Positions 45,983-56,035 of a DNA stretch of 64,000 bases are shown here, piece by piece. Under the pieces are notes generated by a model, which was given only the letters and a program-made list of their open reading frames with translations, did no database searches and was not told the DNA's origin. Within the stretch, counting starts at the first letter, position 1. Each line of letters starts with the position of its first letter. The translations under genes and the position numbers were made by a program. This stretch comes from CAVXXB01 sp963765585. GTDB taxonomy: Bacteria; Calditrichota; Calditrichia; JAJRVZ01. The DNA lies in assembly GCA_963765585.1 (NCBI GenBank), contig CAVXXB010000014.1, forward strand, positions 1 to 64,000, given 5' to 3'.

Positions 45983-47668
45983 GTGAATATGCTGCCATTG
46001 AAAAAGTGGAAAATTATTAATGATGATATTGAAAAATCGGTAATTGATGCAATTTTGGATAACAGAGATCTCACCCCTGATCACCTGGAACCATTCAAGC
46101 TTTCTGAAAAATTGCATGATCCGTATTTGCTTGAGGATATGGAAATCGCAGTTTCATGTATTACGGAAGCTATCAGGGAACAGAAAAAAATAGCTATATT
46201 TGGTGATTATGATACCGATGGTATTGTGTCGACAGTGATGATGGTTAAATTTTTTGATAAAATAGGGTATCCGGTTAAATATATGGTGCCCAGTCGTCAG
46301 AGAGACGGATATGGCCTGAAGCCGGAGAGTATAAAAGATATTAAAGAGCAAGGTATCGAATTTTTGATTACGGTTGATAATGGGATATCTTCCCATGATG
46401 CTGTAAATCTGGCCAATGAAGAGGGTATTGATGTATTAATTACGGATCATCATCTTCAGGAAAACGATTTACCGGCGGCTGTAGCCGTAATTAATCCGAA
46501 CAGGAAAAACAGCAAATACCCCTTTCACGGCTTATGTGGTGCCGGGGTGGTGTATAAATTATTACAGGCCCTGGGTAAGAATACCTTTGAAGAAGATGAT
46601 TATAAAAATTTTATGCTTTCTCAACTGGATCTGGTGGCGTTGGCAACGATAGCAGATATTGTTCCCCTTAGAGACGAAAACTATGCGCTGGTTAAATTTG
46701 GTTTAAAAAGTTTAAAAGACACGGGACGTCCCGGTATTGTTGAATTAAAGAGAGTCAGCGGTTTATTGGGCAAGGAAATTACGACGACTTCAATCGGTTA
46801 TTACCTGGCACCACGTCTTAATGCTGCCGGCCGGCTGGGGAATACCGAATTGGCTTTGGATCTGCTTTTAAGCAAGAATCAGCGTGAAGCCGCCGAGTAT
46901 GCCCAGGCATTAAATAAACTCAATATAGAGAGACAAAAACTTCAGGAATCCTATATTAAGGAAGCATTGGAATATATTAAAAAAGATAACGTGGTTTTGG
47001 AAAATATCTGCATCGTTGAAAATGAAACCTGGGATCCCGGAATTATTGGAATTGTATCAGGCAAATTAAAAGACAAACTTTCCAAACCCGTGATTGTCTT
47101 TACAAGGGACGGAGACGGGAATTATGTCGGATCGGCCAGAAGTACAGATAATTTCCATATTACACATGCCTTGAGCCGGTTGCAGGAACTTTTTGTTAAC
47201 TATGGCGGGCATAAAAAGGCGGCAGGATTAACCATTACACCGGAAAATTTTCCCAAATTTAAATCTGAGATAATTCTGCATGTAAATGAATTGATCAATA
47301 GTGAGGATATGGTGCCCGAATTGGAAATTGATTCGGTGGTCAATGCAAATGAATTAAATATGGCGCTGGTGGAAACTATCGACAAAATCGGCCCCTATGG
47401 AGAACAAAATCCGGAACCAATCCTGGTAATCCGTGATGTGGTTATAAAAGATATCCGACTTCTGGGAAAAGGGAATCATCTAAAACTGTATCTTCAATCC
47501 GGCAATTATAGTTTTGAATGCGTCTGGTGGCGGAAAAGTGATCTTAAAGATGAGATACAGTTTGGCATGACGGCAGATATTGCTTTCCGGCCAAGCCTGA
47601 ATTTCTGGAATGGATACAACCGCTTACAGCTAGTTATTGATGATATGGCACCGCAGGCGAAACTTTAA
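45983..47668 (+). CDS. recJ: Single-stranded-DNA-specific exonuclease RecJ
   Basis: 561 residues. The DHH-family motifs are present: IFGDYDTDGIVSTV (motif I), ITVDNGISSHDA, VLITDHHLQ (DHH), LVALATIADIVPLRDEN, and the DHHA1 motif NYGGHKKAAG. A C-terminal OB-like region ends the protein. RecJ degrades single-stranded DNA 5'-3' in recombination and mismatch repair. GTG 45983 and ATG 45989 are both possible starts; AGTAGG just upstream fits the ATG slightly better. It is convergent with ftsZ and ends before the shared terminator. Confidence 0.95.
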   Translation: MNMLPLKKWKIINDDIEKSVIDAILDNRDLTPDHLEPFKLSEKLHDPYLLEDMEIAVSCITEAIREQKKIAIFGDYDTDGIVSTVMMVKFFDKIGYPVKYMVPSRQRDGYGLKPESIKDIKEQGIEFLITVDNGISSHDAVNLANEEGIDVLITDHHLQENDLPAAVAVINPNRKNSKYPFHGLCGAGVVYKLLQALGKNTFEEDDYKNFMLSQLDLVALATIADIVPLRDENYALVKFGLKSLKDTGRPGIVELKRVSGLLGKEITTTSIGYYLAPRLNAAGRLGNTELALDLLLSKNQREAAEYAQALNKLNIERQKLQESYIKEALEYIKKDNVVLENICIVENETWDPGIIGIVSGKLKDKLSKPVIVFTRDGDGNYVGSARSTDNFHITHALSRLQELFVNYGGHKKAAGLTITPENFPKFKSEIILHVNELINSEDMVPELEIDSVVNANELNMALVETIDKIGPYGEQNPEPILVIRDVVIKDIRLLGKGNHLKLYLQSGNYSFECVWWRKSDLKDEIQFGMTADIAFRPSLNFWNGYNRLQLVIDDMAPQAKL

Positions 47669-47695
47669 GTGTTTAGTTAAAAACTTTTTCATAAT

Positions 47696-47732
47696 AAAAT
47701 AAGGGTTGATTGAATAAATCAACCCTTATTTT
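47696..47732. terminator. Bidirectional rho-independent terminator between recJ and ftsZ
   Basis: A perfect 16-base inverted repeat (47696-47711 with 47717-47732) surrounds a 5-base loop. The GGGTTGATT core is flanked by an A run on one side and a T run on the other, so it can end transcription from both the repair operon (plus) and the dcw cluster (minus). Confidence 0.9.
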
Positions 47733-47744
47733 GTTTTGGTAATA

Positions 47745-48938
47745 TTAATCCATTTGTTTCCGGAGAAATGTTGGTGTATCCAGATCCGCTGGTTCTTCCG
47801 GTAGTTCGTCATCTAATGTATAGATATTACTCTTTGGCGGTTTGGATATGAAAGAGGATGTTACATTAGATTCTTCTCTGTGTTTTCTAAGATAGGTAGG
47901 TTTATCCAGAGTTTCAAAATCAATCGGTTCAAATCCTTCATCTGCTGGTTTGGGTGTTTTCAGTTCACTGGTTATTTTATCTTCTCGGTTAAATCCGGTA
48001 GCGATGGCAGTCACTCTGAGTTCGTCACTTAAAGAGTCGTCCACGACCATTCCGAAGATAACATTAACGTTCTCACCAGCGGCATCCTGAATAATCGTTG
48101 CTGCTTCATTTACCTCATGTAATCCCATATTGGAGCCACCGGTAATGTTGATCAGCACACCCAAAGCACCATTGATGCTAACACCTTCAAGCAATGGTGA
48201 AGAAATTGCCTGTTCGGCAGCGGCAGAAGCACGACCTTCACCGGTAGCCACACCGGTACCCATCAGCGCATCTCCCATGCCCAGCATCACGGTCTTAATA
48301 TCCGCAAAATCAAGATTTATATATCCATGAACATTAATCAGATCAGATATACTGCGAGTCGCTTCCAATAAAATAGAATCAATTACTTTGAATGCTGATA
48401 TCGCCGGGGTATTTCGGTCGATAACAGAGAAAACTCTTTCGTTGGGTATGCAAATTAAGGTGTCGATACATTTTCTTAGTTCCTCAATACCACGATCCGC
48501 GTTTTTCTGTCGGGTACGACCCTCAAAACCAAATGGCATTGTGACAATGCCAATCGTCAGAGCACCTAAATCTTTAGCGATTTCTGCAATCACAGGCGCA
48601 GCACCGGTCCCGGTGCCACCACCCATTCCGGCGGTAATAAAGACCATATCTGCGCCGGTAAGGCTGTTGATGATGGCTTCTTTGTCTTCTTCAATGGCTT
48701 TAAGGCCGATTTCAGGATTCGCTCCGGCACCTAGTCCTTTGGTATGGTTCTTCCCGATTTGGATACGGTGCGGAGCCCGGTTATTTTCCAGATTCTGAGC
48801 GTCTGTATTTACAGAAATAAATTCCACGCCGCTCAGACCAGCCTCAATCATACCATTTAAAGCGTTCCCACCGGCGCCGCCTACGCCAACCACTTTAATC
48901 TTCGCGCTTTGATCCGCAAGATCGTCAAATTGAATCAT
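47745..48938 (-). CDS. ftsZ: Cell division protein FtsZ
   Basis: 397 residues using ATG 48938, which has SD AGGGAG 8 bases upstream. The in-frame GTG at 48947 lies on top of that SD and is rejected. GTP-binding motifs are VVGVGGAGGNALNGM and the tubulin signature GGGTGTGAAPVIA, with the T7-loop region LDFADIKTVM. The C-terminal linker of about 75 residues contains LDKPTYLRKHRE and the protein ends with LDTPTFLRKQMD. Both resemble the conserved C-terminal peptide that binds FtsA, so the peptide appears to be duplicated. It is the last gene of the dcw cluster. Confidence 0.97.
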   Translation of the reverse strand: MIQFDDLADQSAKIKVVGVGGAGGNALNGMIEAGLSGVEFISVNTDAQNLENNRAPHRIQIGKNHTKGLGAGANPEIGLKAIEEDKEAIINSLTGADMVFITAGMGGGTGTGAAPVIAEIAKDLGALTIGIVTMPFGFEGRTRQKNADRGIEELRKCIDTLICIPNERVFSVIDRNTPAISAFKVIDSILLEATRSISDLINVHGYINLDFADIKTVMLGMGDALMGTGVATGEGRASAAAEQAISSPLLEGVSINGALGVLINITGGSNMGLHEVNEAATIIQDAAGENVNVIFGMVVDDSLSDELRVTAIATGFNREDKITSELKTPKPADEGFEPIDFETLDKPTYLRKHREESNVTSSFISKPPKSNIYTLDDELPEEPADLDTPTFLRKQMD

Positions 48939-48985
48939 TTTTCCCACTCCCTATCTTTTTATCCCTATCAAAAATTGTTGTTGCT

Positions 48986-50215
48986 TTAAAAGAAATCCTC
49001 GAATAATTCTCTTACCTTCCTGGATATCATGTTCATGAAGTTTTCGGGCTTTCTTTCTGATTGATCGCTTGTTCTGTTCATTGCATATTTGATCAATCCT
49101 ACCCCGGTAGCATACATGGGGCTTTTTACAGTTTCTACCAATCCTCCTTTGACTATCGGTAGGCCGATTTTTACCGGCAGCCCCATTACCCGCTCAGCTA
49201 ATTCGGCCGTCCCCGGTAAAAGTGAGGCGCCTCCGGTTAAAACCATCCCGGCACCCAGGGAATCATAGATGTCTGATTTTTCAAGTTCTCTCAGTGCCAG
49301 GCTAAAAATTTCTTCCATTCTAGGCTCAATTATGGCACTTAATACACTGCGTGCAATTTCTCTCGGTGCCCGCCCGTGTATTCCCGGTACTACAACTAAC
49401 TCATCCTCACTTACCATACTTTGCATGGCACAGCCAAATTTCTTTTTTATATCCTCTGCCTGATCCATGGGTGTGCGCAGACCATGAGATAAATCGTTAG
49501 TTACATTTTCTCCGCCAACGCCAAGCACAGAAGTAAACCGGATGCTGCCATCAAAAAAAACAGCAATGTCGGATGTCCCGCCGCCAATGTCCATTATCGC
49601 CACCCCAAGATCCCGTTCGTTGTGATCAAGTACGGCCAGGCTGGAGGCATATGGTTCCAATACAACTTCTTCAACCATATAACCCGCTTGTCTCACACAA
49701 TTAAGAATATTCTGGGCAGATGCTGTGGATGCGGTAACAATATGTACCTCACACTCCAGCCGGGTTCCGGCCATTCCAACCGGATTTTTAATACCGTCCT
49801 GGTCATCTACAATAAATTCCTGGGGCAGAATATGGATAATCTCGCGGTCCATTGGTAAGGCAATTGCTTTTGCCGCATCTATGACCCGTTCAATGTCCTG
49901 CTCACTGATAATTTTGTCTTTTCCGCTGACAGCAATAACTCCCTTGCTGTTAATGCTGCGAATATGATCACCAGCAATACCGGCATATATGTTTTCAATA
50001 GTTGAACCGGACATTAACTGTGCCTGTTCAATTGCCCGGCGAATTGAATTCACAGTGTTTTCGATATTAATTACTACCCCCCTGCGTAATCCGTGCGATG
50101 GGGATGTACCTACACCGGCGATATTCAACTGATTGTACTCATCTCTTCTGGCGACAACCGCTGCTATTTTTGTGGTACCTATATCGAGCCCTACGAATAC
50201 TTGCTCGTCATTCAT
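48986..50215 (-). CDS. ftsA: Cell division protein FtsA
   Basis: 409 residues. Actin-like ATPase motifs: GLDIGTTKIAAVV (phosphate 1), IMDIGGGTSDIAVF (phosphate 2) and VLTGGASLLPG (adenosine). The SHS2/1C insertion lies at about 85-165. The C-terminus MISRKVRELFEDFF is the amphipathic membrane-binding helix. FtsA tethers FtsZ filaments to the inner membrane. It lies between ftsQ and ftsZ, the usual order. Confidence 0.97.
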   Translation of the reverse strand: MNDEQVFVGLDIGTTKIAAVVARRDEYNQLNIAGVGTSPSHGLRRGVVINIENTVNSIRRAIEQAQLMSGSTIENIYAGIAGDHIRSINSKGVIAVSGKDKIISEQDIERVIDAAKAIALPMDREIIHILPQEFIVDDQDGIKNPVGMAGTRLECEVHIVTASTASAQNILNCVRQAGYMVEEVVLEPYASSLAVLDHNERDLGVAIMDIGGGTSDIAVFFDGSIRFTSVLGVGGENVTNDLSHGLRTPMDQAEDIKKKFGCAMQSMVSEDELVVVPGIHGRAPREIARSVLSAIIEPRMEEIFSLALRELEKSDIYDSLGAGMVLTGGASLLPGTAELAERVMGLPVKIGLPIVKGGLVETVKSPMYATGVGLIKYAMNRTSDQSERKPENFMNMISRKVRELFEDFF

Positions 50216-50236
50216 ATCGAGTTCCTGCGTTAATAA

Positions 50237-51022
50237 TTATGCCCTGTATTTTATAACCATCTGATTGTTGAATCTGAGATCGATATATTCAATTTTTTGT
50301 AATTGATTCCAGTCAACATAATTCACCAGATAATTTTTTAAGACAAATAGTTCTTTTTTAAATGTATTCTTACCGAGTCGAATGGTTGTACCACCCTTTA
50401 TCAGGTGCAATTCGATATAGGAAGTATGTTTCATGTTGATCTCTGAAATAAAATCCAGCAACAGTGAATTTTCTATCTCCAAATAGGAAATCAGATTCAA
50501 TGCCTGGTACACGGATTTAGCCGTTGTGGCCTGACCCAACTTTCCTAATGATTGTTTGATACCTGTGATGAGAGGCAAATCCCAAATCATATCATCGTTA
50601 GGAACCGGCATCAAAAATCCTTCTTCATCGATCAAATTAAGGCCCAAACCGTATATAAATGCGATCGGACGCCTTTCTTCTATGATGATACTCAGTTTTC
50701 GTGGCGGCCTATCCTTTATGCTTACACCCTTGATATAGGGTAGTGACATCAGGTCCTGTGCCGTACGTTCTGGATTGATTTCGATCGCTTCCTCAGATTT
50801 TTTCAGATACCCGCAAATATTTAGTACTTTTGTTTCCGATATTATATTTGTGCCGGTCACTTCTATTTCACTTCTCTTATAGACAAATGATTTATTCTTC
50901 TCGGTTTCAACGATTTTATTTACGGCAAAGTACAATAAATAAAAGAGAAGCAGGCCAAGAAAAAATTTTCCTGATCCGGTTAAAAATCTGCCTTTATTTT
51001 TCTTTTTTCGATTACTTTTCAT
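50237..51022 (-). CDS. ftsQ: Cell division protein FtsQ/DivIB
   Basis: 261 residues. A basic N-terminus (RKKKNKGR) is followed by one membrane segment at about 20-38 (FFLGLLLFYLLYFAVN), then a POTRA domain at about 48-115 (SEIEVTGTNIISETKVLN, SLPYIKGVSIKDRPPRKL) and the FtsQ beta domain. It links early and late divisome proteins. It starts 8 bases after murC ends. The family is recognised by topology, POTRA pattern and position. Confidence 0.9.
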   Translation of the reverse strand: MKSNRKKKNKGRFLTGSGKFFLGLLLFYLLYFAVNKIVETEKNKSFVYKRSEIEVTGTNIISETKVLNICGYLKKSEEAIEINPERTAQDLMSLPYIKGVSIKDRPPRKLSIIIEERRPIAFIYGLGLNLIDEEGFLMPVPNDDMIWDLPLITGIKQSLGKLGQATTAKSVYQALNLISYLEIENSLLLDFISEINMKHTSYIELHLIKGGTTIRLGKNTFKKELFVLKNYLVNYVDWNQLQKIEYIDLRFNNQMVIKYRA

Positions 51023-51030
51023 CTTGAAAG

Positions 51031-52398
51031 TTAAGCCTGACCTAAAATTTGACTAAGTTCAGTTCCGGTTTTCCAGATATCACCGGCACCCATTAAGACA
51101 ACCATGTCCTGTGACCTTGCTATCTTGGATATTTCCTTTGCCAGGTTTTCCCGGTCCGCAACATAATGCTTTTCTTTTGTTACCTCGGTAAAAATTAATT
51201 CACCAGTGATTCCCGGAACCGGTTCTTCGCGTGCCGGGTATATATCTGTCACATAAACGATATCAGCAAGATCCAGTGCCCGGGCAAACTCCTTAAAAAA
51301 ATCACGGGTACGGGAGTAGAGATGTGGCTGAAACACGGCAATTATACGTCGTGAATAGCCGCTTTTCGCACTTTTTAATGTTGCCTCAACTTCAGTGGGA
51401 TGATGGGCATAATCATCTACAACCATTATGTCATTGATATTACTTTTAATCTCAAAACGTCTTTCGACCCCTGAAAAGTTTTTTAGCGCGGACTGAATGG
51501 TTTTGAATGGAACTTCCAGCTCAAGTCCAACAATCGCAGCCGCCATTGCATTTTTTATATTATGCTCACCCGGAATGTTTAGCTCAACTTGTCCCAGGAA
51601 ACTATCGTGATAAAACATATCAAACGAACTATATGATTCATCAAATTTTAGATTCCGTGCGGTGTAATTTGCCGGATTTGAGATGCCATAGCTGATTAAA
51701 TTATCCGGCATTTGATCTGAAATTCTCTGAATTTCCGGGTCATCGATGCACACAATATTATTACCATAAAAGGGGATTTTATTGGCAAATTTTAAAAAAG
51801 TTTGCCGGATGTCCTCAATGTCTTCATAACAATCCAGATGATCTTCCTCAATAGAGGTGATTACACTAAAAGCCGGAGACAATGCCAAAAAAGATCTGTC
51901 ATATTCATCCGCTTCGGTAACAAAAAAATCGCCTTTACCGAGCCGTGCATTTGTCATCGAACTTTGTAGCCGGCCACCGACAACGATTGTTGGATCCAGA
52001 TTTGCTTCAATAAGAATCTCAGCGCACATTGATGTTGTCGTTGTTTTTCCGTGCGTGCCGGCAATGCAAATACCATATTTTAAACGCATGACTTCTGCCA
52101 GCATCTCGGCGCGGCGAATCTGAGGTATTTTTAATTCCTGAGCATACATTCTTTCAGTATTTTCCGGTGGTACTGCCGAAGAATAGACCAGGATATCGAC
52201 ATCGGTCATATTGGCGGCATTATGGTCCTGATAGATAGTAGCGCCCCGGGTCGCAAGATAATCTGTTATATCAGATAAAACACGATCAGAGCCCGATACG
52301 CGATATCCACTTTCTAACAATATGTCAGCGAGACCACTCATCCCGATACCACCAATTCCAGTAAAAAAAATGTGTTTTATATTTTTAAATACTCTCAT
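51031..52398 (-). CDS. murC: UDP-N-acetylmuramate--L-alanine ligase MurC
   Basis: 455 residues. N-terminal FTGIGGIGMSGLADIL Rossmann motif, ATP loop GTHGKTTTTSM, central SIEEDHLDCY and C-terminal DDYAHHPTEVEATL, all diagnostic of MurC. It adds L-Ala to UDP-MurNAc, the first cytoplasmic peptide step of peptidoglycan synthesis. It overlaps murG by 4 bases (ATGA), showing translational coupling. Confidence 0.97.
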   Translation of the reverse strand: MRVFKNIKHIFFTGIGGIGMSGLADILLESGYRVSGSDRVLSDITDYLATRGATIYQDHNAANMTDVDILVYSSAVPPENTERMYAQELKIPQIRRAEMLAEVMRLKYGICIAGTHGKTTTTSMCAEILIEANLDPTIVVGGRLQSSMTNARLGKGDFFVTEADEYDRSFLALSPAFSVITSIEEDHLDCYEDIEDIRQTFLKFANKIPFYGNNIVCIDDPEIQRISDQMPDNLISYGISNPANYTARNLKFDESYSSFDMFYHDSFLGQVELNIPGEHNIKNAMAAAIVGLELEVPFKTIQSALKNFSGVERRFEIKSNINDIMVVDDYAHHPTEVEATLKSAKSGYSRRIIAVFQPHLYSRTRDFFKEFARALDLADIVYVTDIYPAREEPVPGITGELIFTEVTKEKHYVADRENLAKEISKIARSQDMVVLMGAGDIWKTGTELSQILGQA

Positions 52399-53507
52399 GT
52401 ATTCTTTTCATCATAAAGCTTTTTTAACTCTGCCGAAATTTGTTTCAAAGTATCGGCCTTATAAAATTTCTTTATTTCAATTGACATTTGATTGCGTGTC
52501 TGATCTGACAAACATAGTTTATCAATTGCTTTTGCCAGCTTTTCATCAATTTTAGCATTATCATCAACAATCAAAGCGGCATTTTTCTCTGCAAGTGCTT
52601 TGGCATTTTTAAACTGATGATTGGCAGCGGCACTTGCTAATGGCACCAGTATTGCGGGAAGACCTGCAGCCGCCAATTCGGAAATTGTCATTGCCCCGGC
52701 TCGGCAGATGGCAAAGTCGCTTGCCACATAGGCATAGTCCATCCGGTCAATAAAAGGTAATATGTGTAAATTCAAATCGTTATAGTCTTTATATTTATCG
52801 CTCATGGCATCAATATCTGCACGTCCGGTTTGCCATATGATCTGAACGTCTTTTAGCCTGCCATCCTGTATCAGACGATCGATTGCATTATTGATGTTTC
52901 TTGCACCCTGACTGCCACCAAAAACCAGAATGGTTGTTATATTCTTCTCAAGATGAAAATATTTTCGGGCGTCTTCTTTTGTTATATTCTTAAAATCGAT
53001 TTGTACCGGATTCCCGGTAATAATATACCGGGGAATATGTTTCATATATTTCAGCGATTCTTCATAAGCAAGAAACATTCTGTCTACTCTTCCCGAGAGA
53101 ATTCGTGTTGTTACCCCAGGGTAACTGTTTTGCTCATGTATTGCTGTCGGGATTTTCATCTTTGCCGCCTGATAAAGGACCGGACCTGAAACATAGCCAC
53201 CGGTACCAATTACGATGTCTGGTTTAAAATATTTTATCTCTTTTTTACTTTGTATTAAACTCACGATAATCTTCAGGGGGAATAAAATATTACTAAGATA
53301 AAATCCCCGTTTTAAACCGCTAATCCAGATGTTTTTTAAGACAAAACCGGATTGAGGTACTTTTATGTTCTCGATTCCCTGCCGGGTTCCCATAAACTGA
53401 CATCTGGCCCCCCAGTGTTTTTTTAAATACTGTGCTATATATATTGCCGGAAAAACATGACCACCTGTACCACCACCGGCAAATAAAATGCGTATCTCAC
53501 GATTCAA
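52395..53507 (-). CDS. murG: Lipid II synthase MurG (GlcNAc transferase)
   Basis: 370 residues. N-terminal GGGTGGHVFPAIYIA, acceptor-side HEQNSYPGVTTRIL and donor UDP-GlcNAc motif FGGSQGARNIN with ELAAAGLPAILVP are all present. It acts at the inner face of the cytoplasmic membrane. The start is TTG 53507, supported by SD GAGG 8 bases upstream. It begins three bases after the ftsW stop. Confidence 0.96.
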   Translation of the reverse strand: MNREIRILFAGGGTGGHVFPAIYIAQYLKKHWGARCQFMGTRQGIENIKVPQSGFVLKNIWISGLKRGFYLSNILFPLKIIVSLIQSKKEIKYFKPDIVIGTGGYVSGPVLYQAAKMKIPTAIHEQNSYPGVTTRILSGRVDRMFLAYEESLKYMKHIPRYIITGNPVQIDFKNITKEDARKYFHLEKNITTILVFGGSQGARNINNAIDRLIQDGRLKDVQIIWQTGRADIDAMSDKYKDYNDLNLHILPFIDRMDYAYVASDFAICRAGAMTISELAAAGLPAILVPLASAAANHQFKNAKALAEKNAALIVDDNAKIDEKLAKAIDKLCLSDQTRNQMSIEIKKFYKADTLKQISAELKKLYDEKNT

Positions 53508-53510
53508 ATT

Positions 53511-54687
53511 CTACCTCGACATAATCAGTGTGCTATACAAGTCTTTTCCATCTTCTTTACCCCGCTCCAATTTCCGTTCATATAATGCCGGGCTAGAATT
53601 CCTGCCAATATTTAACAGTATGCCAATCGAAATACCGGCAAATAATAATGACGTGCCGCCATAACTTAAAAAAGGCATCGGTAAGCCGGTGGTTGGAATG
53701 AGCATGGTTGCAACCGCTGCATTCATAAATGCATAGAGTACAATATTCATTGTCAGACCGATTGCTAAAAACTGGGCAAAGGTATTGTTTGCTCGTTTTG
53801 CAATACTGATACCTCGCCACAGGATTACCAAAAACAGAATCAGCACAATCGATGTCCCTATAAAACCAAGTTCTTCGCCTAATATGGCAAACACGAAATC
53901 CGTATGGGAATCGGGTAAAAAATAAAATTTCTGCCGGCTGGTACCGATTCCATTACCAAAAATTCCTCCGTTTCCCAATCCAATCAGGGATTGTTTAATC
54001 TGATAACCGGATCCGAGGGGGTTATCCAGATTTTCATACCAGGAGAGAATCCTGCGAAATTGGTATGAACTGCCGCGAATTTTAAGAAGCAGAGCCGGAA
54101 GCAGAAAGATAACCCCGGCGAGAATATGTTTAAATTTCACATCACTGATAAAAACCATGGTTGCAATAACCATCAGCTATCATTAATGCAGATCCCAGGT
54201 CAGGTTGCAAATAGATCGGAATCAGGATCAGAAGCAGTATCCCCACATGCGGCAGGAGCCCCTTCTTCCAGTCATGCAGCAACTTCCCCTTTCTGGTAAG
54301 GATATCCGCGAAATATATAATCAGAGCAAATTTGGCAAATTCCGATGGTTGAAAACTGGCTATTCCCAGGTTATACCATCGCCGGGCGCCGTTAACAAGA
54401 TCGCCCCAAAATAACAATCCGATCAATAAGGCCGCCGAGGTCAGTATGAGATAAAGCGGAAATCCTTTTCTCATGGTAAAATTGATCTTTATTCGTGAAA
54501 AAATAAATATGCTAATTACACTGAGAAAACCCCATAACATCTGTTTTTTAGAAAAATGAATTATGGAGCCATGCTTCTCATGCGCCATGACCGCACTGGC
54601 ACTGAACACCATGATCAATCCGGTTGTAAGCAATATGGTCACCGCGGCGATTAAAAATATATCGTTTTTTTGATTTTTAATTTTCAT
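53511..54687 (-). CDS. ftsW: Peptidoglycan glycosyltransferase FtsW (one frameshift)
   Basis: Reconstructed product is about 391 residues with roughly ten membrane segments. SEDS-family motifs: NGARRWYNLGIASFQPSEF, LQPDLGSALMI, FAILGEELGFIG and IPTTGLPMPFLSYGGTSLL. The upstream part runs off-frame after SALMIA and the remainder continues in the next frame as MVIATMVFI. One extra T near 54172 explains it. FtsW is essential with FtsI, so an assembly error is far more likely than a null allele. Its start overlaps the murD end by 11 bases. Confidence 0.92.
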
Positions 54688-56023
54688 TACCGGCTTTTAG
54701 TTTGTGTACAATTTCCTTGAACTTTCTGCCCCGATCCTCAAAATCCTTAAACATATCAAAACTGGAACAAGCAGGGGAGAGAAGAACATTTTCACCTTTT
54801 TCTGCTTTTTTAAATGCTTTTTCTACCGCCGACTCCATGGAATCACATGAAGTGAGCGGTACCACATTCTCCCAGGCTGCGGACATTTTGTCCTGTGCCG
54901 CACCGATCAGAAATATATGCCGTACATTTTCCTTCAGTACCGGGCTAACGGTGGAATAGTCTGATCCTTTATCTTTGCCGCCGGCGATCAATATGATCGG
55001 TGATGTAAAACTCTGCAAGGCAACGATCAGAGATTCCAGCGTTGTTGCTTTTGAATCATTTATAAACTTTACTCCATTAATAGTTGCCACGGGTTCTAAG
55101 CGATGCTCCACACCGGCAAATCTCCGGAGTACGTCTTTTATATTATCGTTATCAACTCCGGCCTGTATACATGCCAACCCGGCTGCCATAATGTTTTTAT
55201 AATTATGCATCCCTTTTAGTACAATTTCATCCGTTGAAATAAATTCACGGTTGTAAAAACAGATGTTGCCATCATGAATATATGCCTCGGCACGCTTAGT
55301 TTGAGATGAAAACTTTAATTTGTGAGCCGGGCTCTGCCAGATCAGATCAACAATACCAGGATTGTCGCCATCATAAATGATAAAGTCGTCTGGATCAAGA
55401 TTCATGATTATCCGCAATTTGGCCGCCACATAATCTTCATATGTATCATACCAGTCCAGATGATTTGGCGATAGGTTTAAAATAATGGCCACCCTGGGAT
55501 GAAATTTCTCAATGGTTTCCAGCTGAAAACTGGACACCTCCACAACGGCCCAACTATCAGACTTGCTCTCCAATACAAAAGACGAAAACGGTGTTCCGAT
55601 ATTTCCGGCTGTGATAGCTGCCGGCATTTGTTTACTAAGCATTTCACCTATCAGCGAGGTGGTCGTTGTTTTCCCGTTTGAACCGGTCACGGCAATTATC
55701 GGAGAATTACAAAACCGGTATGCAAATTCAATTTCAGAAAGGACCGGAACACCCTTTTTCTGCAGATTTTGTACGACTTCTGAAGTCTGCGGAATTCCCG
55801 GACTCAGTATGACCAGATCTGCAGAGTAAACACGATTTGAATGACCACCAAATTCAAAGGGTATCCCCAGCCCCTTTAATTTATTTATTTGTTTAGTTTT
55901 TCCTTTCTCAGGCGCATTATCGCTGACAAAAACACTGGCACCCAAATTTTTTGCCAGTTCGCCGGCAGCCATACCGCTACGGGCAGCGCCGAGAATCACT
56001 ATATTTTTGTTAGCAACTTCCAT
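54677..56023 (-). CDS. murD: UDP-N-acetylmuramoylalanine--D-glutamate ligase MurD
   Basis: 448 residues. Motifs: VILGAARSGMAAGELA (N-terminal Rossmann), VTGSNGKTTTTSLIGEML (ATP loop), LNLSPNHLDWYDTYEDY, and NDSKATTLES with the carbamylated-Lys region. The C-terminal domain has LLSPACSSFDMFKDFEDRG. It adds D-Glu in peptidoglycan precursor synthesis. It lies 12 bases after mraY. Confidence 0.97.
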   Translation of the reverse strand: MEVANKNIVILGAARSGMAAGELAKNLGASVFVSDNAPEKGKTKQINKLKGLGIPFEFGGHSNRVYSADLVILSPGIPQTSEVVQNLQKKGVPVLSEIEFAYRFCNSPIIAVTGSNGKTTTTSLIGEMLSKQMPAAITAGNIGTPFSSFVLESKSDSWAVVEVSSFQLETIEKFHPRVAIILNLSPNHLDWYDTYEDYVAAKLRIIMNLDPDDFIIYDGDNPGIVDLIWQSPAHKLKFSSQTKRAEAYIHDGNICFYNREFISTDEIVLKGMHNYKNIMAAGLACIQAGVDNDNIKDVLRRFAGVEHRLEPVATINGVKFINDSKATTLESLIVALQSFTSPIILIAGGKDKGSDYSTVSPVLKENVRHIFLIGAAQDKMSAAWENVVPLTSCDSMESAVEKAFKKAEKGENVLLSPACSSFDMFKDFEDRGRKFKEIVHKLKAGNEN

Positions 56024-56035
56024 TCTAAAATACCG

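Noticed and set aside
48939..48947. GTG start adding three residues to FtsZ
   Set aside because: The GTG overlaps the AGGGAG that serves as SD for ATG 48938.
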